A stretch of DNA of 64,000 nucleotides from Toxonevra muliebris. Its lineage: Eukaryota > Arthropoda > Insecta > Diptera > Pallopteridae. Location: positions 64,722,852 through 64,786,851 of the forward strand of contig OY829329.1 of the NCBI GenBank assembly GCA_963691655.1, in the 5' to 3' direction. The translations under genes and the position numbers were made by a program. Below are positions 1-11,699 of this stretch, in pieces; the first letter of the stretch is position 1, and every line of letters begins with the position of its first letter. The notes beneath the pieces are model-generated. The model was given only the letters and a program-made list of their open reading frames with translations. It searched no databases and had not been told where the DNA came from.

Positions 1-921
1 CTCTTATCTAGATTCTATCACCAAGTCCTGTCTTCTCCAAGTATTTAAGTAACATGGCAAAATTCTCTAATACGAGTTAATACCACAAAAAAATTACATT
101 AATTGATGCGATGAGAAAAAAAAATTTACAAATATTTATTTAGCAGCACAGAAAGGCAACTAAAATCAATTAAAAATGCATAAATTACTTAAACAATACT
201 GTGCAAACATAAAACTTAAAATGCATAAATATTTGTGATGATTAAATCATAAAAATTTAATTAACTACTATAAAATGTCAACAAAAATCAACATTCAAAA
301 TAATGATTCCGGGTGTTTTCCCCCTTCCCCCTCCACCAACATTCAAAGCTCAACACTTTAAAACTCATCATTTAACTTTTACTCTCGTCCTACCTTCCTA
401 TTTCTCTCTGTCTCTGTCTCTCTCTCTCCCCCAAACCAACCTTCCTCTCCCCATACTTCACACCATCCACTTTCATGATAATTATATTTTGTTCATCATA
501 GTATGAAAAAGCAAAAATGATGATGAAAAAAATAACAACCTCATTTTAAGTGGGTTTCAAATTGCAACAAAAATAAGAACCAAAGTATGAGAAAATCGCA
601 CTTAAAAAGTTGGAAAAAGTATAAATGCAAGTACAACGGAAAAAAAATAAAAAAAAAATATTAAAAAGCCGTCAAGATGTTTTCAGCAGCAACAGCATCA
701 GCCTCCGAACTCAGACTTAGTAGTTATGAAAAAGATGAAAAATAAAAAATGTATAATAAAGTAAGTAGGTACGACGAGTATAATAAAAAGTGAAAAGCCG
801 CTCAAACCCTTACAGCCACTTAGCGGAAACGGTGAAAGACTGAAAGACTGAAAAACTTGTACTTGTAAGTTGTAAGCGCTCAAAAAATGAGAAGAAATAA
901 AAAGAAATTGTGTTCATTCTT

Positions 922-960
<39 letters not shown>

Positions 961-2472
961 TTCTCTTGCATAAAATCGCATATAAAACTAATTGCAAATG
1001 ATGGAATGGCGACGACGGCATCGGTGACGTAAGAGATTGAGAGAAGTAAAAACACGAAGAGTGGCGGTGTGGTGAAAAGTGTAATTTGCGCGCATCTCTT
1101 AAACGCATATTTTTCTTCTTGACTTGGCGGCACTTGATGCATTTGTGAATCGCACTTCAAATGCGAGTTTATTACAATATTTGACTATACTTTCAAAAAC
1201 TGCATATATACAAACAAACAAACAAGCATACACATACACACACACACACACACACAGAAGAAGAAATAAATTGAAGTAGTGCCACAACAACCACACCAAG
1301 AGTGAAGGAAAAATAAGCAGGAAAATGTAAGTACTTTGTAAAAGAAAAAGAAAAAAATAATACAAAAAAAAAAAAGTTTGCATAGTTAGTTAAAGTAGAA
1401 GACAGAAATGCGTTTTTCTTTTTAATTTAAACGATTAACAAACCAAGAGCTTAACATTAAAACTCAAGAGCGACAGACTGCAAGAAAAAAAGTACGAGAA
1501 GAACATTAGAGTGAGAACGTAAAATAACACTTTAAGCTGTGTATTATGTTGTCAATGATAATGAGTAGAAAAAGCTGCTAGAGGAAAAAGAGGGGAGGAA
1601 AATAAAAAGAGGAAATACAAACATTCACTGTGAGAAAAAGTATAGAAAATTGATGTATACTTTATAAACAAGAAGATAGTTAAATGAATGTCGTCATGTC
1701 ATGGTATAAGAGGAAGGAGAAGAAGTAGAAGAAGAAGTAAAAGAAGAAGTAAAAGAAGAAGTAGAAGAAGAAGAAAAGTGGTGCATCATTAGAAGTAGTT
1801 GATAGTAAATGCAGTTCATTGTGATGGTATAAGTTTAAATTAAAAGTCTAACAAAAGCTGCCTGCTTGCAAATCGACAAATGGGTGTGGCTTAATGCAGT
1901 TGCTTTGAAATTCCACTACTTATGTATTTTGTATCAGGAGCAACAACAGCATAAGCTCTTTAGAAAATCCAACCACGCACAACAGAATAGCAAAGGATTA
2001 TGAAGAATATTTTGTTGCTTTTAGTGCTATTGCTTGTACGTATATGTGTTGAAAGTAGCAATGGATTGTTGATTGTAGTCAGTAGCAATAGGAAAACAAC
2101 AGCTACACTTGCAAAAAAAAAAAAAAAAATGTACATATATTAAACATACTCAGAAAAAGAAGATTTCTCATTAGTAAAATATGAAACCTTCATTAAGATA
2201 TTAACGATCGTTCACGCGTATATGTATATAAAACAAAGACTGAGATTTGCGGAGAGCAAGGAAGCAGAAAAAAGAGAGCACACTGTTAGAAACAATAAAA
2301 TGAAATAAAAAAAAAAAACTGGTGTCTGCTAATGCTCTCTTCTTTGCTCTCTTTTTGATACACAACAAATCACACGAAGAGTATTCTCATACTAGCTCTG
2401 CTGTTTTCTCAGCAACAACAACAACACCATTCGTGTATTTCGGTACGAGCTCAACACATTCAAAACAAAACT
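1..2472. other. AT-rich non-coding stretch with simple repeats
   Basis: No convincing gene was seen. It holds CT runs (about 408-430 and 928-958), a CA run (about 1228-1256), an A-rich tract near 2117 and a GAA/GTA-rich purine tract (about 1710-1775). Short open frames here come from these repeats. Confidence 0.6.
1327..1332 (+). promoter_or_regulatory. Consensus 5' splice donor (GTAAGT) at the end of a possible 5' UTR exon
   Basis: GAAAAT|GTAAGTACTT matches the donor consensus closely. The 170 bases before it have stops in the phase needed to join the next candidate exon, so any exon here would be untranslated. The transcript itself is not shown by the sequence. Confidence 0.15.
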
Positions 2473-2480
2473 AATCTAGG

Positions 2481-2988
2481 CACGGTTGCCACTTACTCAT
2501 TTTATTTTGTACCAATATTTACAAAAAAAATGTACCAAATGGGGAAAAAATGTACCAAATTTTTATATAGAATAAATAACTTTATTAAAAGCTTTTTGTC
2601 AGTTTATTATATAGCATTATATTATTAAGAGAATTGAATTCAAATTTATTCCTTAATTTGTTTTTTTTATTGGACTCAAGTCAACAAATTTTCTTTCAGC
2701 AGCAGCTGAGCTATAAGGAATATAAATTTAGTTGATTCTTCAAACAACATTTCGTCTTCTCCATTTTTAATACAACTTACTTTTTGCCAAAAAATTGCTA
2801 ATTCTGAACAATTTTCTAATTTCCAAAGTATTTCGAAAATATGTTTATAATTCTTGATTACTATAAAAGCTAACTTTGCCCACAGAATGTACCAAATTTT
2901 AAAAAAAATATGTACCAATGTACCAAGCGCAGGAAAATGGAAAAAAATTTACCAGTTTTGGTAGAATTGTACCAAAGTGGCAACTGTG
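2481..2988 (+). mobile_element. Non-autonomous 8-bp-TSD element, 508 bp (family C, copy 1)
   Basis: The ends are CACGGTTGCCACTT and, inverted, CACAGTTGCCACTT. A perfect 8-bp duplication AATCTAGG lies at 2473-2480 and 2989-2996. Both ends carry repeated subterminal GTACCAA motifs. There is no transposase frame. The TSD length and the CA...TG ends suggest a hAT-like MITE. Two other copies in the window carry a nested element that this one lacks. Confidence 0.85.
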
Positions 2989-3937
2989 AATCTAGGCGAC
3001 ATTTTTGTATACAAAATTATGAGAGCAGGCACTCACGAGGTGTTTCAGTGTTGCCGTATTGCATTAAATAAAAGAGAAAGAGAGAGAAAAAAAGAGCACA
3101 AGTAAATAGAAATTTTGGTATAAGAGCATGCTCAGGTAAGAGCATCAATCGCTGACGTCATACCTTAACTTGTTTTTCTAGTATCCTCAGGTATGCATGT
3201 TTTCACATATAAAATAATATAAAAATTTCTGAAACCTTTTTTCTTTTTTTCAAAATAACGCCAATTTTATGAGAAAAAATGCATAATAATTATAAACCTC
3301 AAGCTAGTTCTGTGAATTTTTTGAAATACTTCTAGCATCATTGTTCATTTAAAGCCTAACAATTGAATTTAATTTAATTTTTACTAATTAATTTGAAGTG
3401 TGAACTGCTAAATTTGGAAGAAATTTGCAAAAAATTTTTTCCAAATTAAAAATACTCAACCAATACATTTTTTTCTTCAAGTGTATAACTACGACTAACT
3501 ACACAGTAGTACATCAGCAATAGTTTTAGCTTTTCTTCAACACTAATTTGCTATACAGAATACCATGCATTGTAGTTATTGTAGTTAGTATGTAGTAATA
3601 GTAGTATGAAACAGTAGCAAATGAAAATCCTTTTTCTTCTTTCTTTTTTTTTTATCATTATGCGGTTTAATGACTGTAAAAATTTCCTTTTTAACAATAC
3701 ATGCAAGTATGTGTATGTTTTTGTAAATACAATGATTTTAATATTCCCAGTGCAGACTGGCGAGACAAGGACATAATACATACTATACAGAATAAGTAGT
3801 AGAAAATATATAGGATTGAGCAACTTATCGCTGTTCAACTCTGTTCAACAGGAACTATTGTACATGTACGGATATACATCCGTATATTAGTATATAAACA
3901 GTATTTGCTAAAGGATTCATTTTATTCTATTTTTCAG

Positions 3938-4000
3938 TGGAACATCATCAGCATCAACATCATCAGCATCAACATCATCACCATCAGCTTCAACTATAAC
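3938..4000 (+). other. Candidate internal exon (63 nt) in a CATCAGCAT-rich block
   Basis: A pyrimidine tract ending TATTTTTCAG precedes the block, and AAC|GTGAGTGG follows as donor. All 63 nt are open in frame 1 and frame 2. Frame 2 encodes a Ser/Thr-rich stretch (SSASTSSASTSSPSAST). Frame 3 encodes His/Gln and reaches TAA at its end. Short CAT/CAG repeats with chance splice signals are an alternative explanation. Confidence 0.22.
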
Positions 4001-4537
4001 GTGAGTGGAGCGTGTTTTTGTTATATAGTTTAGTTACGTTACAATTTGTTTTAAGTTTTCGTTGTAAATCTGTTGGATTAATTATTGCTTTCTCAGTGGT
4101 TTGCAATGAATTTCTTAAGAAGTTTTTAAGATTATTCTTCAATTTTTTCTTTCTTTTTTTTTTTATTTATTTTTGTATTTTAATTTTCTATTCTTCTTTG
4201 CTTTGTCTACTTTACGCTTAGTTTGCAAAAGTTTTGAATGAAAATTTTATTTATAAGTCTTGTATATATTAGCGCAACTTTTTCGAATTTGGCTTCACTT
4301 CAAGTCCACTCAGTTATTTACTATGGCTGCAACTATTTTAATATTAATACTTTTCTATTTTGTTGTCAAGTAAAAGTAAAAAAAAAAAACAAAAAACCAA
4401 GCAAAGCATTTTATATTTTCTTAACGCTTTTTTTTGTATCAAGTAGTTTGGAATGAAAGATGAGCGAAAATTAACAAAAAAAAAAAAAAACAATGAGTAG
4501 TTTAAATAACGAATGATTTAAAAATAAATTATTTAAG

Positions 4538-5047
4538 GTGGAGCCTAGACGGCAAAGGCCGCTCTCTTTTAATTTTTTTTTTTTTTTTATATGAAATTTT
4601 TATGTTCTCAATTTGAGAAAGTAAAAACCAGTGTGGCCAACTTTTGTTTTTCAAAATCCGCTAAAATGAAGAATAAAACGCGTATTTTCTTAAAAAAAGC
4701 ATTAAATTTTTACCTTTATAAAAGTGCGAGAAAACTCAATACATTTAAACTTTTTCACTAACACAGGCACACACTTGATACTTCTAGTCATTGAAAATTT
4801 CTTCGATTTTTCGAAGATATTTTTAATTGAAAAAACGAGCTGAGCGCTAAATCACTTTTTTCCGCGTTTCAATTTTCAAAAAGCACTAAAATCAGCGGGA
4901 AAAGCGCCGAGTTAGCCACACTGGTAAAAACTGCAAATAAAAAACCAAAAGAGAGTGCAGCATTTGGTAATTTCTCAATTTAAGAGAGAGTGAAAAATTT
5001 AATTAACAACAAAGAAAAGAAAAACGAAAAAAGAGTACGGCTCCATT
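4538..5047. mobile_element. Palindromic foldback MITE (family A) interrupted by a hAT-like MITE
   Basis: The outer ends read GGTGGAGCC on the left and GGCTCCATT on the right. The arms carry the family A signature: CTCTCTTTT with a T-run, ATATGAAATTTTTA, a CTCAATTTGAGA centre, then the inverted copy with AAAAGAGAGTGC. The left centre is split by the element at 4629-4923. Related hairpins occur at 7791, 11176, 14930, 45056, 47836, 51503 and 53056. Confidence 0.65.
4629..4923. mobile_element. hAT-like MITE, 295 bp (family H)
   Basis: The ends are CAGTGTGGCCAAC and, inverted, CAGTGTGGCTAAC. A perfect 8-bp target duplication GTAAAAAC lies at 4621-4628 and 4924-4931. It has no coding capacity. It landed inside a family A foldback element, so it is the younger of the two. 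Confidence 0.85.
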
Positions 5048-6209
5048 GTACTGTCGGTGTAGTGGTAATTTTCTTACTGTAAGTTTCAGTCCAGTATTTC
5101 ACTGCAAATTTCGGGTAATGTTCTTTATTTTAAAATATTGGAGGAAAAAACTGGTACTTCTTTTCTTATTTGCTGATTTCTAAACTCATCCCAGAATACA
5201 TTAACATTTTTAACAGGAAATATATCTGGTAAAACTAAGAGGTATGCAAACAATCGATATCAAATATTTTGGGACTACACTGGACAGAAAATCTCCCTGC
5301 AATGTACCTGAGCCAAGCCTGAGATGATGTTCAATGTTTTCAAATAATATTTTGGTGTAACACTGGACAGTAACCTGCCTTAAATCCAAAAATTATTAAC
5401 AACAAAAACTTTCATAATTCTTATGAACCTCTAAATGAATCTGTTGGGAGACTTAGGATAAATTTAGCCCGAAATTTTTCTATATACTGTTATTTAACTT
5501 TAATATTTAATATTTGAACTCCGATTGTAAATGTGCAACTATATATGTGACTAACACTTTAAATAATAAGATTGTAAATCTTCTAGTGTTTGGAATTACT
5601 CAAAATTATAATATATATAAATAAATAAATGACGTTCGGTATACACAAAAAATCTATTTGGCCTCAGAATTCAAGTTATACTAAGCAGATAATTCCATTG
5701 AAGCCCCAAAAATTTACTCCATATAATTCTTTGGGACTTTTAAGCAAAATCTGTGAAGAAGTCTAAAGAGATTATATATTGTATTATATTGTCAGAGAGG
5801 TTAATATTGATTGTATCGCAACCTATGAGATGTATTGTACGTCCCTCTTCTCTATTTATGTAGTCTAATCTGCCAAGAGTATCTCATCCAGTCTAGTATC
5901 CCTCGTGAATTTGAATACAGCGCCCATATAAATGGATACTAGTTTAGTACTGGGCACTTGATGCATGCCCAAAATAAAAATAGCAAAGTGCTCAGATGAT
6001 TGCTATGATAGAATGGTCTTGTCTTTTATACTTCCTGTCTAAGTTAAATTCAAGATTGCGAGAATCGAAGGAGGAAAAATTATAAGATATTTCTCTAAAT
6101 CCACTAAATCTTGTGTTCTTTGAATGTCTGGTTATATTCTAAAACCTCCCATTCTCTCTTACTACTAAATTTTGCCACAAAGTATTTCTCAAAATTATAT
6201 TGTCTATAT
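5048..6209. other. Non-coding stretch, no recognised feature
   Basis: AT-rich sequence with frequent stops in all frames. A loosely repeated phrase (ACTGGACAG with ATATTTTGG) occurs near 5265 and 5350. Nothing else was identified. Confidence 0.5.
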
Positions 6210-6519
6210 GAGAGGCTGAGAGGAAAAGTGGTAAAACTTCTACATTCAGAAAAAAGTGGAATAATTTTACTTAAGAGCAAAAGCAAAACGAAATATGTTC
6301 AGAGCAAAAGTGAAACGAAATATATTCCGAGCGAAAACGGAATAAAAAACTATGCTGTTCTTGCTCCGAAAGAATTATTATACCATTTTTGTTTTTACTT
6401 TTAAGGCGTTTCATTTTCACCCTAAACCGTACTATTTATGCAATTCTTGCACTGACACACAAAATTATTTAACTTTTGCTCTTATATAAATTTAAGCCTG
6501 CTTTTTCTCTCAGCCTGTC
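6210..6519 (+). mobile_element. MITE family F, copy 1 (310 bp)
   Basis: The ends are inverted: GAGAGGCTGAGAGGAAAAG on the left and, reversed, GACAGGCTGAGAGAAAAAG on the right. The interior has a repeated AAAGYRAAACGAAATAT motif. A near-identical 310-bp copy follows 43 bp downstream in the same orientation. A small open frame across it has no family resemblance. Confidence 0.7.
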
Positions 6520-6562
6520 ATTTATCATTCGAAAGTGATATAAAACCGAATCGTCCTCACTT

Positions 6563-6872
6563 GAGAGGCTGAGAGGAAAAGTGGTATAACTTCTATGTTC
6601 AGAAAAAAAAGGAATAATTTTACTTAAGAGCAAAAGCAAAACGAAATATGTTCAGAGCAAAAGTGAAACGAAATATATTCCGAGCGAAAACTTAATAAAA
6701 AACTATGCTGTTCTTGCTCTAAAAGAATTATTATACCATTTTTGTTCTTACTTTTAAGGCGTTTCATTTTCACTCTAAACCGTATTACTTATGCCATTCT
6801 TGCGCTGACACTCTAAATTATTTCACTTTTGCTCTTATAGAAATTTTAGCCCGCTTTTCCTCGCAGCCTGTC
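6563..6872 (+). mobile_element. MITE family F, copy 2 (310 bp)
   Basis: Same length, ends and orientation as the copy at 6210-6519, with scattered substitutions. I see no clear target duplication around either copy, so this could be a segmental duplication rather than two insertions. Confidence 0.7.
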
Positions 6873-7269
6873 TTTTGCCAGGTTATCTCGGTTTCCTATA
6901 GACCTTCCCGTCAATCTTTTACCTCTTATTGCATCTTCTATTACAAGGTATAAAGGGCTGAATTCCAATAATATCTCCTACGCAACAGTCGGACATATTC
7001 GCATTGCTCCTGTTATACAGAGACATGCTAATCTTTGGACTCTAAGCTAAGTACACCTGATCTACATCCCCAAGTTTCCTTCTTAGCCTTTCAGACTCGA
7101 ATTCCAGAAGCAATCATCGAATAAAATACTTATTTATAATAATATTATCTTTAGCCCCCCGCAAAAATGCAATATGGAGAACAAAATTATAAAGAAAAAA
7201 AAACTTCCTCGCTAAGATGCTTGTTCTCTTGATCTCTTTCTTTTCAATTATTACTTTCTCATTTAAGTA

Positions 7270-7640
7270 TAATTCAGCGTAGGTCAAAGACATGCACACA
7301 GGCAAATGAGCGTAAGAAATTTCACACGTACAGAGCTCATTTCCATAGAAAGAGTGCTCAATCGAACATTGTGTATGTATAGGTGGCCACCGCCGCTGGT
7401 ATTGCACTTTGTTTGTAATTGTAATTATCTCCCCACAAAAACTCAATCAGAAGAGCAATATCAAAGGAAACAAATTTGCTCTTTGACTTTTTTGCTCTCT
7501 CTCGATTTCTTGCTCTTCAACTAACACTCTCTCATTCAAGTACGTTTACGAGTACGTACTACGTAACAACAATTTCTCTCTTCTCTACCTTTTTTTTTTT
7601 TTTTTGTTATACGGTATTGTGGAGGGGCACAAAAACCCGA
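7270..7640. repeat. Dispersed repeat family G, uninterrupted copy
   Basis: It contains the phrases AAACTCAATCAGAAGAGCAA, GCTCTTTGACTTTTTTGCTC and ACTCTCTCATTCAAGTACG. These recur at about 37985-38138 and 39473-39745, where a hAT-like element interrupts them. Positions 7418-7425 (ATTGTAAT) are the matching empty target site. The first part shares GAGCGTAAGAAATTTCACAC with family N. Confidence 0.6.
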
Positions 7641-7790
7641 AGAGGTATATAGCGTATTGAATTTTCGGGTTTATATTATCGATGTGTAATATTAGTAAAA
7701 TATATAAAGTGTATAAAAATAGTACTTGATTTATGATTAATTAATAAAAATTTATATCTGAAAAAAAAGAGCTCAAAATGTTATATTTCT

Positions 7791-7910
7791 CCGATCAAGT
7801 ACCGCACTCTCTCTTTGTTCTTTTTACATAAAATTTTTCGGTCTCTTAAATTGAGAGCGTAAAAACTGCATTTAAAAAAAAACGAAAAGAGAGTGCCGCA
7901 ATCGGTCGGT
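7791..7910. mobile_element. Foldback MITE family A, intact hairpin (about 120 bp)
   Basis: A near-perfect palindrome. The left arm has CCGCACTCTCTC, a T-rich run, ATAAAATTTTTCGG and CTCTTAAATT at the centre. The right arm is the reverse: GAGAGCGTAAAAACTGC, an A-run, AACGAAAAGAGAGTGCCGC and AATCGGTCGG. It has no coding capacity. Confidence 0.7.
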
Positions 7911-10316
7911 CAAAGAGTATTTCGATCTCCTGCCAACACTTACTTCCCCATAATAAAATCCCTTTCCACTCTTTTTTTAGTCATTACGGATATGCAGACA
8001 ATGAAGCAGTTTATGGATTAGCCACAGCCAGAGGGTGTTAAAGCAATAAGTTCTTCCAACCAGAATTCCCTATTGTGGGATTAAAGTGAGTTTCAGATCA
8101 ATGATTGGAAACTGAAAAGTGAATCAATGACTTATTAAGAAATATTGGGATTTTCTTCCATATTTCACTTCAGCTCAGAGGATATTTATAAGTTCTTCTA
8201 ATTTATTCGGTTGCTCAAAAGGACAAATTTTCTACAACATCAATGTAAGCTAAATAAAAATCAATTAACTTTATTTAATGCTTACTTAAACTCAATTGAA
8301 TACAATTACAAGTAGCTACCTAGAAGAATAGCAAAAAGTACTTCAAGTACATATAAAAAGAGCAACAAAATTTAATGCATTCTTATCTTTAAGTATGAAA
8401 AATTTAACTTTTGATTACGTCATCATGACATTAGACTTTTTTTTCATTGAGAATGAGTGTGTGTATATCTGTGTATGTGTGTGTTAAACATTAAACATCC
8501 TAAGGATGCGATGAAAATTTTTAATTAAAAACTAATGTTGCGAAAATATGAACGCAATCAAGTTAGTGATGGTGAAGGGAAAATGAGGATGAAAAGTGGA
8601 AGCAGCAAGTTAAAGTTGAGGTTAAGTAGTAGAAGAATGGGGGAAAGAGCAAAAAAGTGAGGAGAGGAAAAGAGGAGGGAGAAGGAGAAGTGATAAAGAA
8701 GTGGAAAAAGGAAAATTGACATTAAAAATTGGAAAAAAAAAACAAAAAAGGACGGAAGATTGTCAAGTTGGTGTTAAAGTAAATTGCAGAGGAATGCAAA
8801 GCGATAAAGGGATGATGACAGGGGAAGTTCGGGGGAGGGTAGAGAGTGGTTTGGGTTTCTAAAACCCTGAATGAAAAACCCGAAAATGAGCACAAAGTAA
8901 ATTACTCCTAATTGCGACTGTTTAATTATGTAGTAGTTTTATTTGATAGCCTCAATGGGAGAAAGGAAGACATGAAGGTAGCGAAGGAAGGAAGGAAGTG
9001 AGTGCGAAACGGGCGGGTGAGAAATTAAGAATGAGTATGTGAGGGGAAGCACAGAAACCGAAATGCTATTAAGAATGTACATATGTATGTGTGTGTGTGT
9101 GTGTGTGTGTGCATGAGTTTTATATCCTTGCATAAAGAAATTAGATAAATTTTGTTACAAGCATGCCACAGCTACGCATAAACATATAAACATGTACACA
9201 CACACACATACATATGAGCATAGAGTAGAACATGTTGTAGATTCATACGCTTACCACAACAGTAAGGTTGCTTGCTTGCTTGCTGGCTTTTTTGAAGAGC
9301 AAGCATCATCAAAGAATATACGATTTTCAAGCATATAAAATGTTTACATTTCCATAAACATATACATACATACATACATACATAAGTTCACACATAGCCT
9401 CATAGCCACATAGATAGATATGTATGTAGATACTTGAAGCTAGTAATTCCTGCTTTAATTTACGAAGGGATCTAAAGTAGCAAATAATTGCTTGCTTCTA
9501 CTACAACGGCGACTACTTCTACACAACCAACAACTGTTTCCTTTCTTTGCTATTTACAACTATGTATTCCTCTTAAGCACTGAGCACTGATAACGAATGG
9601 ATTGTTGTTGATTTTGGGCTCACACGTTCATTCAACTCAAGTCGTCCTTTTTTTTTGTTTTTTGTTTGGTATGTATCAGCTGGCAGCAGCAGCAGCAGCA
9701 GGGTTGGGGCTTTTGTTGCTTGGGGCAGTTGGCAGTTGCTTGCGCTAGTGTAAGTTTGATGGAATTTGACTTTGTTTTAGATTTTAGATACTATGATGAC
9801 GACGATGATGTTGACGATGACTATGATGTTTCGTTTATTTATTCAGTATGAAATTGAAATAGTCTAGTGTACCTAAAACCTTAAACCTAAGAGCCATATT
9901 TCATGTAAGAGCAGCATCGACCTATGATGAGACTATGAAAACTCATGCCAAGCCAAACCATTTCAAATCATCAAAGTATATGAAGCGATTTTTATTTTAG
10001 TAGCAAACAATTTAAAATTAATTATTTCCGATAATATGAAAGGAAGTAATTAAGTTCGTTGTATTATACATAAAAAGGACTAGGGGGATGGCAAGAAATG
10101 AGTACTTAATATCATGCCATAATGATTTAAGAATAGCTATAGAAAGTGTTTTTGTTTTTTAATTTTGAAAACCACTTCTAAATTTACTGCCACTTGAGAT
10201 ATGAGGAAGGTAATGGGGTTGATTGGATTGTGATAGCATTTCAAGGACTACAATTGTATGGAATCCTCTGCGAAGCCAAAGTAAAGGAAGGCCAATGAAT
10301 ATTTGCAGACGATTCT
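7911..10316. other. Non-coding stretch with microsatellites
   Basis: No gene was seen apart from the candidate exon at 9680. GT/CA runs occur at about 9088-9112 and 9197-9209, CATA repeats at 9362-9384, a GCTT repeat near 9270 and purine-rich DNA at 8580-8700. Confidence 0.5.
9680..9749 (+). other. Candidate internal exon (70 nt) with CAG run
   Basis: A long T-rich tract and GTATGTATCAG precede the block, and GCTAGT|GTAAGTTT, a near-consensus donor, follows. The reading that begins with one base and then WQQQQQQGWGF stays open and leaves the exon in phase 0. That matches the incoming phase of the candidate exon at 18862. No homology is claimed. Confidence 0.2.
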
Positions 10317-10408
10317 TATGCCTGGTTTTCACTATGTCAAATTCAATCAAATTTGCCAGCATGTTGGAAAATTTTATGTAGGAAATTTTTATATAGTGAA
10401 AACCAAGA
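10317..10408. mobile_element. Short palindromic MITE family I (about 92 bp)
   Basis: The ends are TGCCTGGTTTTCACTAT on the left and ATAGTGAAAACCA on the right. The interior includes AAATTTGCCAGCATGTTGG. Related copies lie at 54282-54394, as a half copy at 45184-45252, and as end fragments near 57566, 58950 and 59160. Confidence 0.6.
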
Positions 10409-10746
10409 AGTAGAGAGAAGTTAAAAACTTGTAATCAAAATGATTCAAAGTTGCCCTTTTCTTCTCTCTCGAACCCAAGAAATTTATTACCTTACCCCCC
10501 GTCTCCACGAGCAATAATTCATTGAATGAAACCAAAAATTTGGTTGTTGTTTCCCGTATAAAATACAAAAGTGTTGTTTGTTGTTTTTTCATTTTATATG
10601 GGAAACAACAACAAATTTATAATTTCAAGCAATGAATTATTGCTCGTAGAGACTAGGTATTTCGTCTAGTGTCTCTTAAACAAAAAAAAAAACTCAAATC
10701 GGAGTTCTATTTGTAGTTTTTATACTGTACACGTGTGAGTGGAATA

Positions 10747-10778
<32 letters not shown>

Positions 10779-10910
10779 TATGGTGCTTGCATTCGTACCC
10801 AACGTTTCTCTCGTATTAAAACAAAAACTTTAAAGTCTGTAATTGAGTTTATACATGCTGAACGAAGGGTATTGCTGCAAGGAGGTGGAGGAGGAGCTAG
10901 TGTGAAAGAG

Positions 10911-11663
10911 TAGAAGTTGAGAATATCAACAGACAACAGTGCTCTCTTTGTACTATAACCGTAGTTTTTATTATTTGAGTATATGAAATGTTGTTGTTTT
11001 TTTTTTAACTGTATGATTTCTCTTTCCATCAGCGTAGGCAAATGAGCGTAAGAAATTTCACACGTACAGAGCTCATTTTCATAGAAAGAGTGCTCAATCG
11101 ATCATTGTATGAATGTATATATATGTATGTATAGGTCACCACCACTGCTTTACATAGATAGAAGTATAAATTATTTTTTTTATATGAAGTTTTTCACTCT
11201 ATTAAATTGAGAGCGTAAAAGTTTCATAGGCAAAAAAAAAAAATGAGAGAGGGCGTCAGATCGATTTTTTTTAAGAGAGCCAAAAATATCATATAGAAAA
11301 CGAAAAGAGAATGAGGCATTCGGTCTGTGAATTCACCTCAATTATATAGAAACAATATTGATGGTCATACGTTAACCCCTCGTAAGTACTTTTTCACCAC
11401 TTTTGGAAGAGGCAACTTATTAGCAATAAATTTCTCAAAGCGATGTGTAAAAAAAAGTTTAAAATAAGCAAAACATAATTCGAAAAACCTTTTTTCTGAT
11501 TTAAAGGTATTTTAAACGAAATTTGCGTATATTAGTTATGTATATTTATTGCCTTTTTGTCGTCTCTTTCAAAAGTGGTTGAAAACTACTTACGAGGTGC
11601 CAACCTATGGCTATCGATATGCTTGATTTAAAGTAAAATTGTTCAATATTATCAACCTAACTA
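10911..11663 (+). mobile_element. Dispersed element family N, copy without insertion (about 753 bp)
   Basis: It runs from TAGAAGTTGAGAATATC to the roughly inverted end ATATTATCAACCTAACTA. It contains GTGCTCTCTTTGTACTATAA, a family A hairpin (about 11176-11332) and a second inverted pair (about 11370-11415 against 11570-11612) built on CCTCGTAAGTA and CACCACTTTTGGAAGAG. The same layout is at 14711-16316, where a hAT-like element sits in the middle. Positions 11357-11364 (ATTGATGG) are the empty site. No coding capacity is seen, and I find no target duplication for this copy. Confidence 0.65.
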
Positions 11664-11699
11664 TTTAATGTATGAAATAAAGACGACACATTTTATAGT

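Noticed and set aside
2412..2440. Very short exon after TTTTCTCAG beginning with CAACAACAACAA
   Set aside because: Only about 29 nt to the next GTACGA, and the phase does not fit the other candidate exons.
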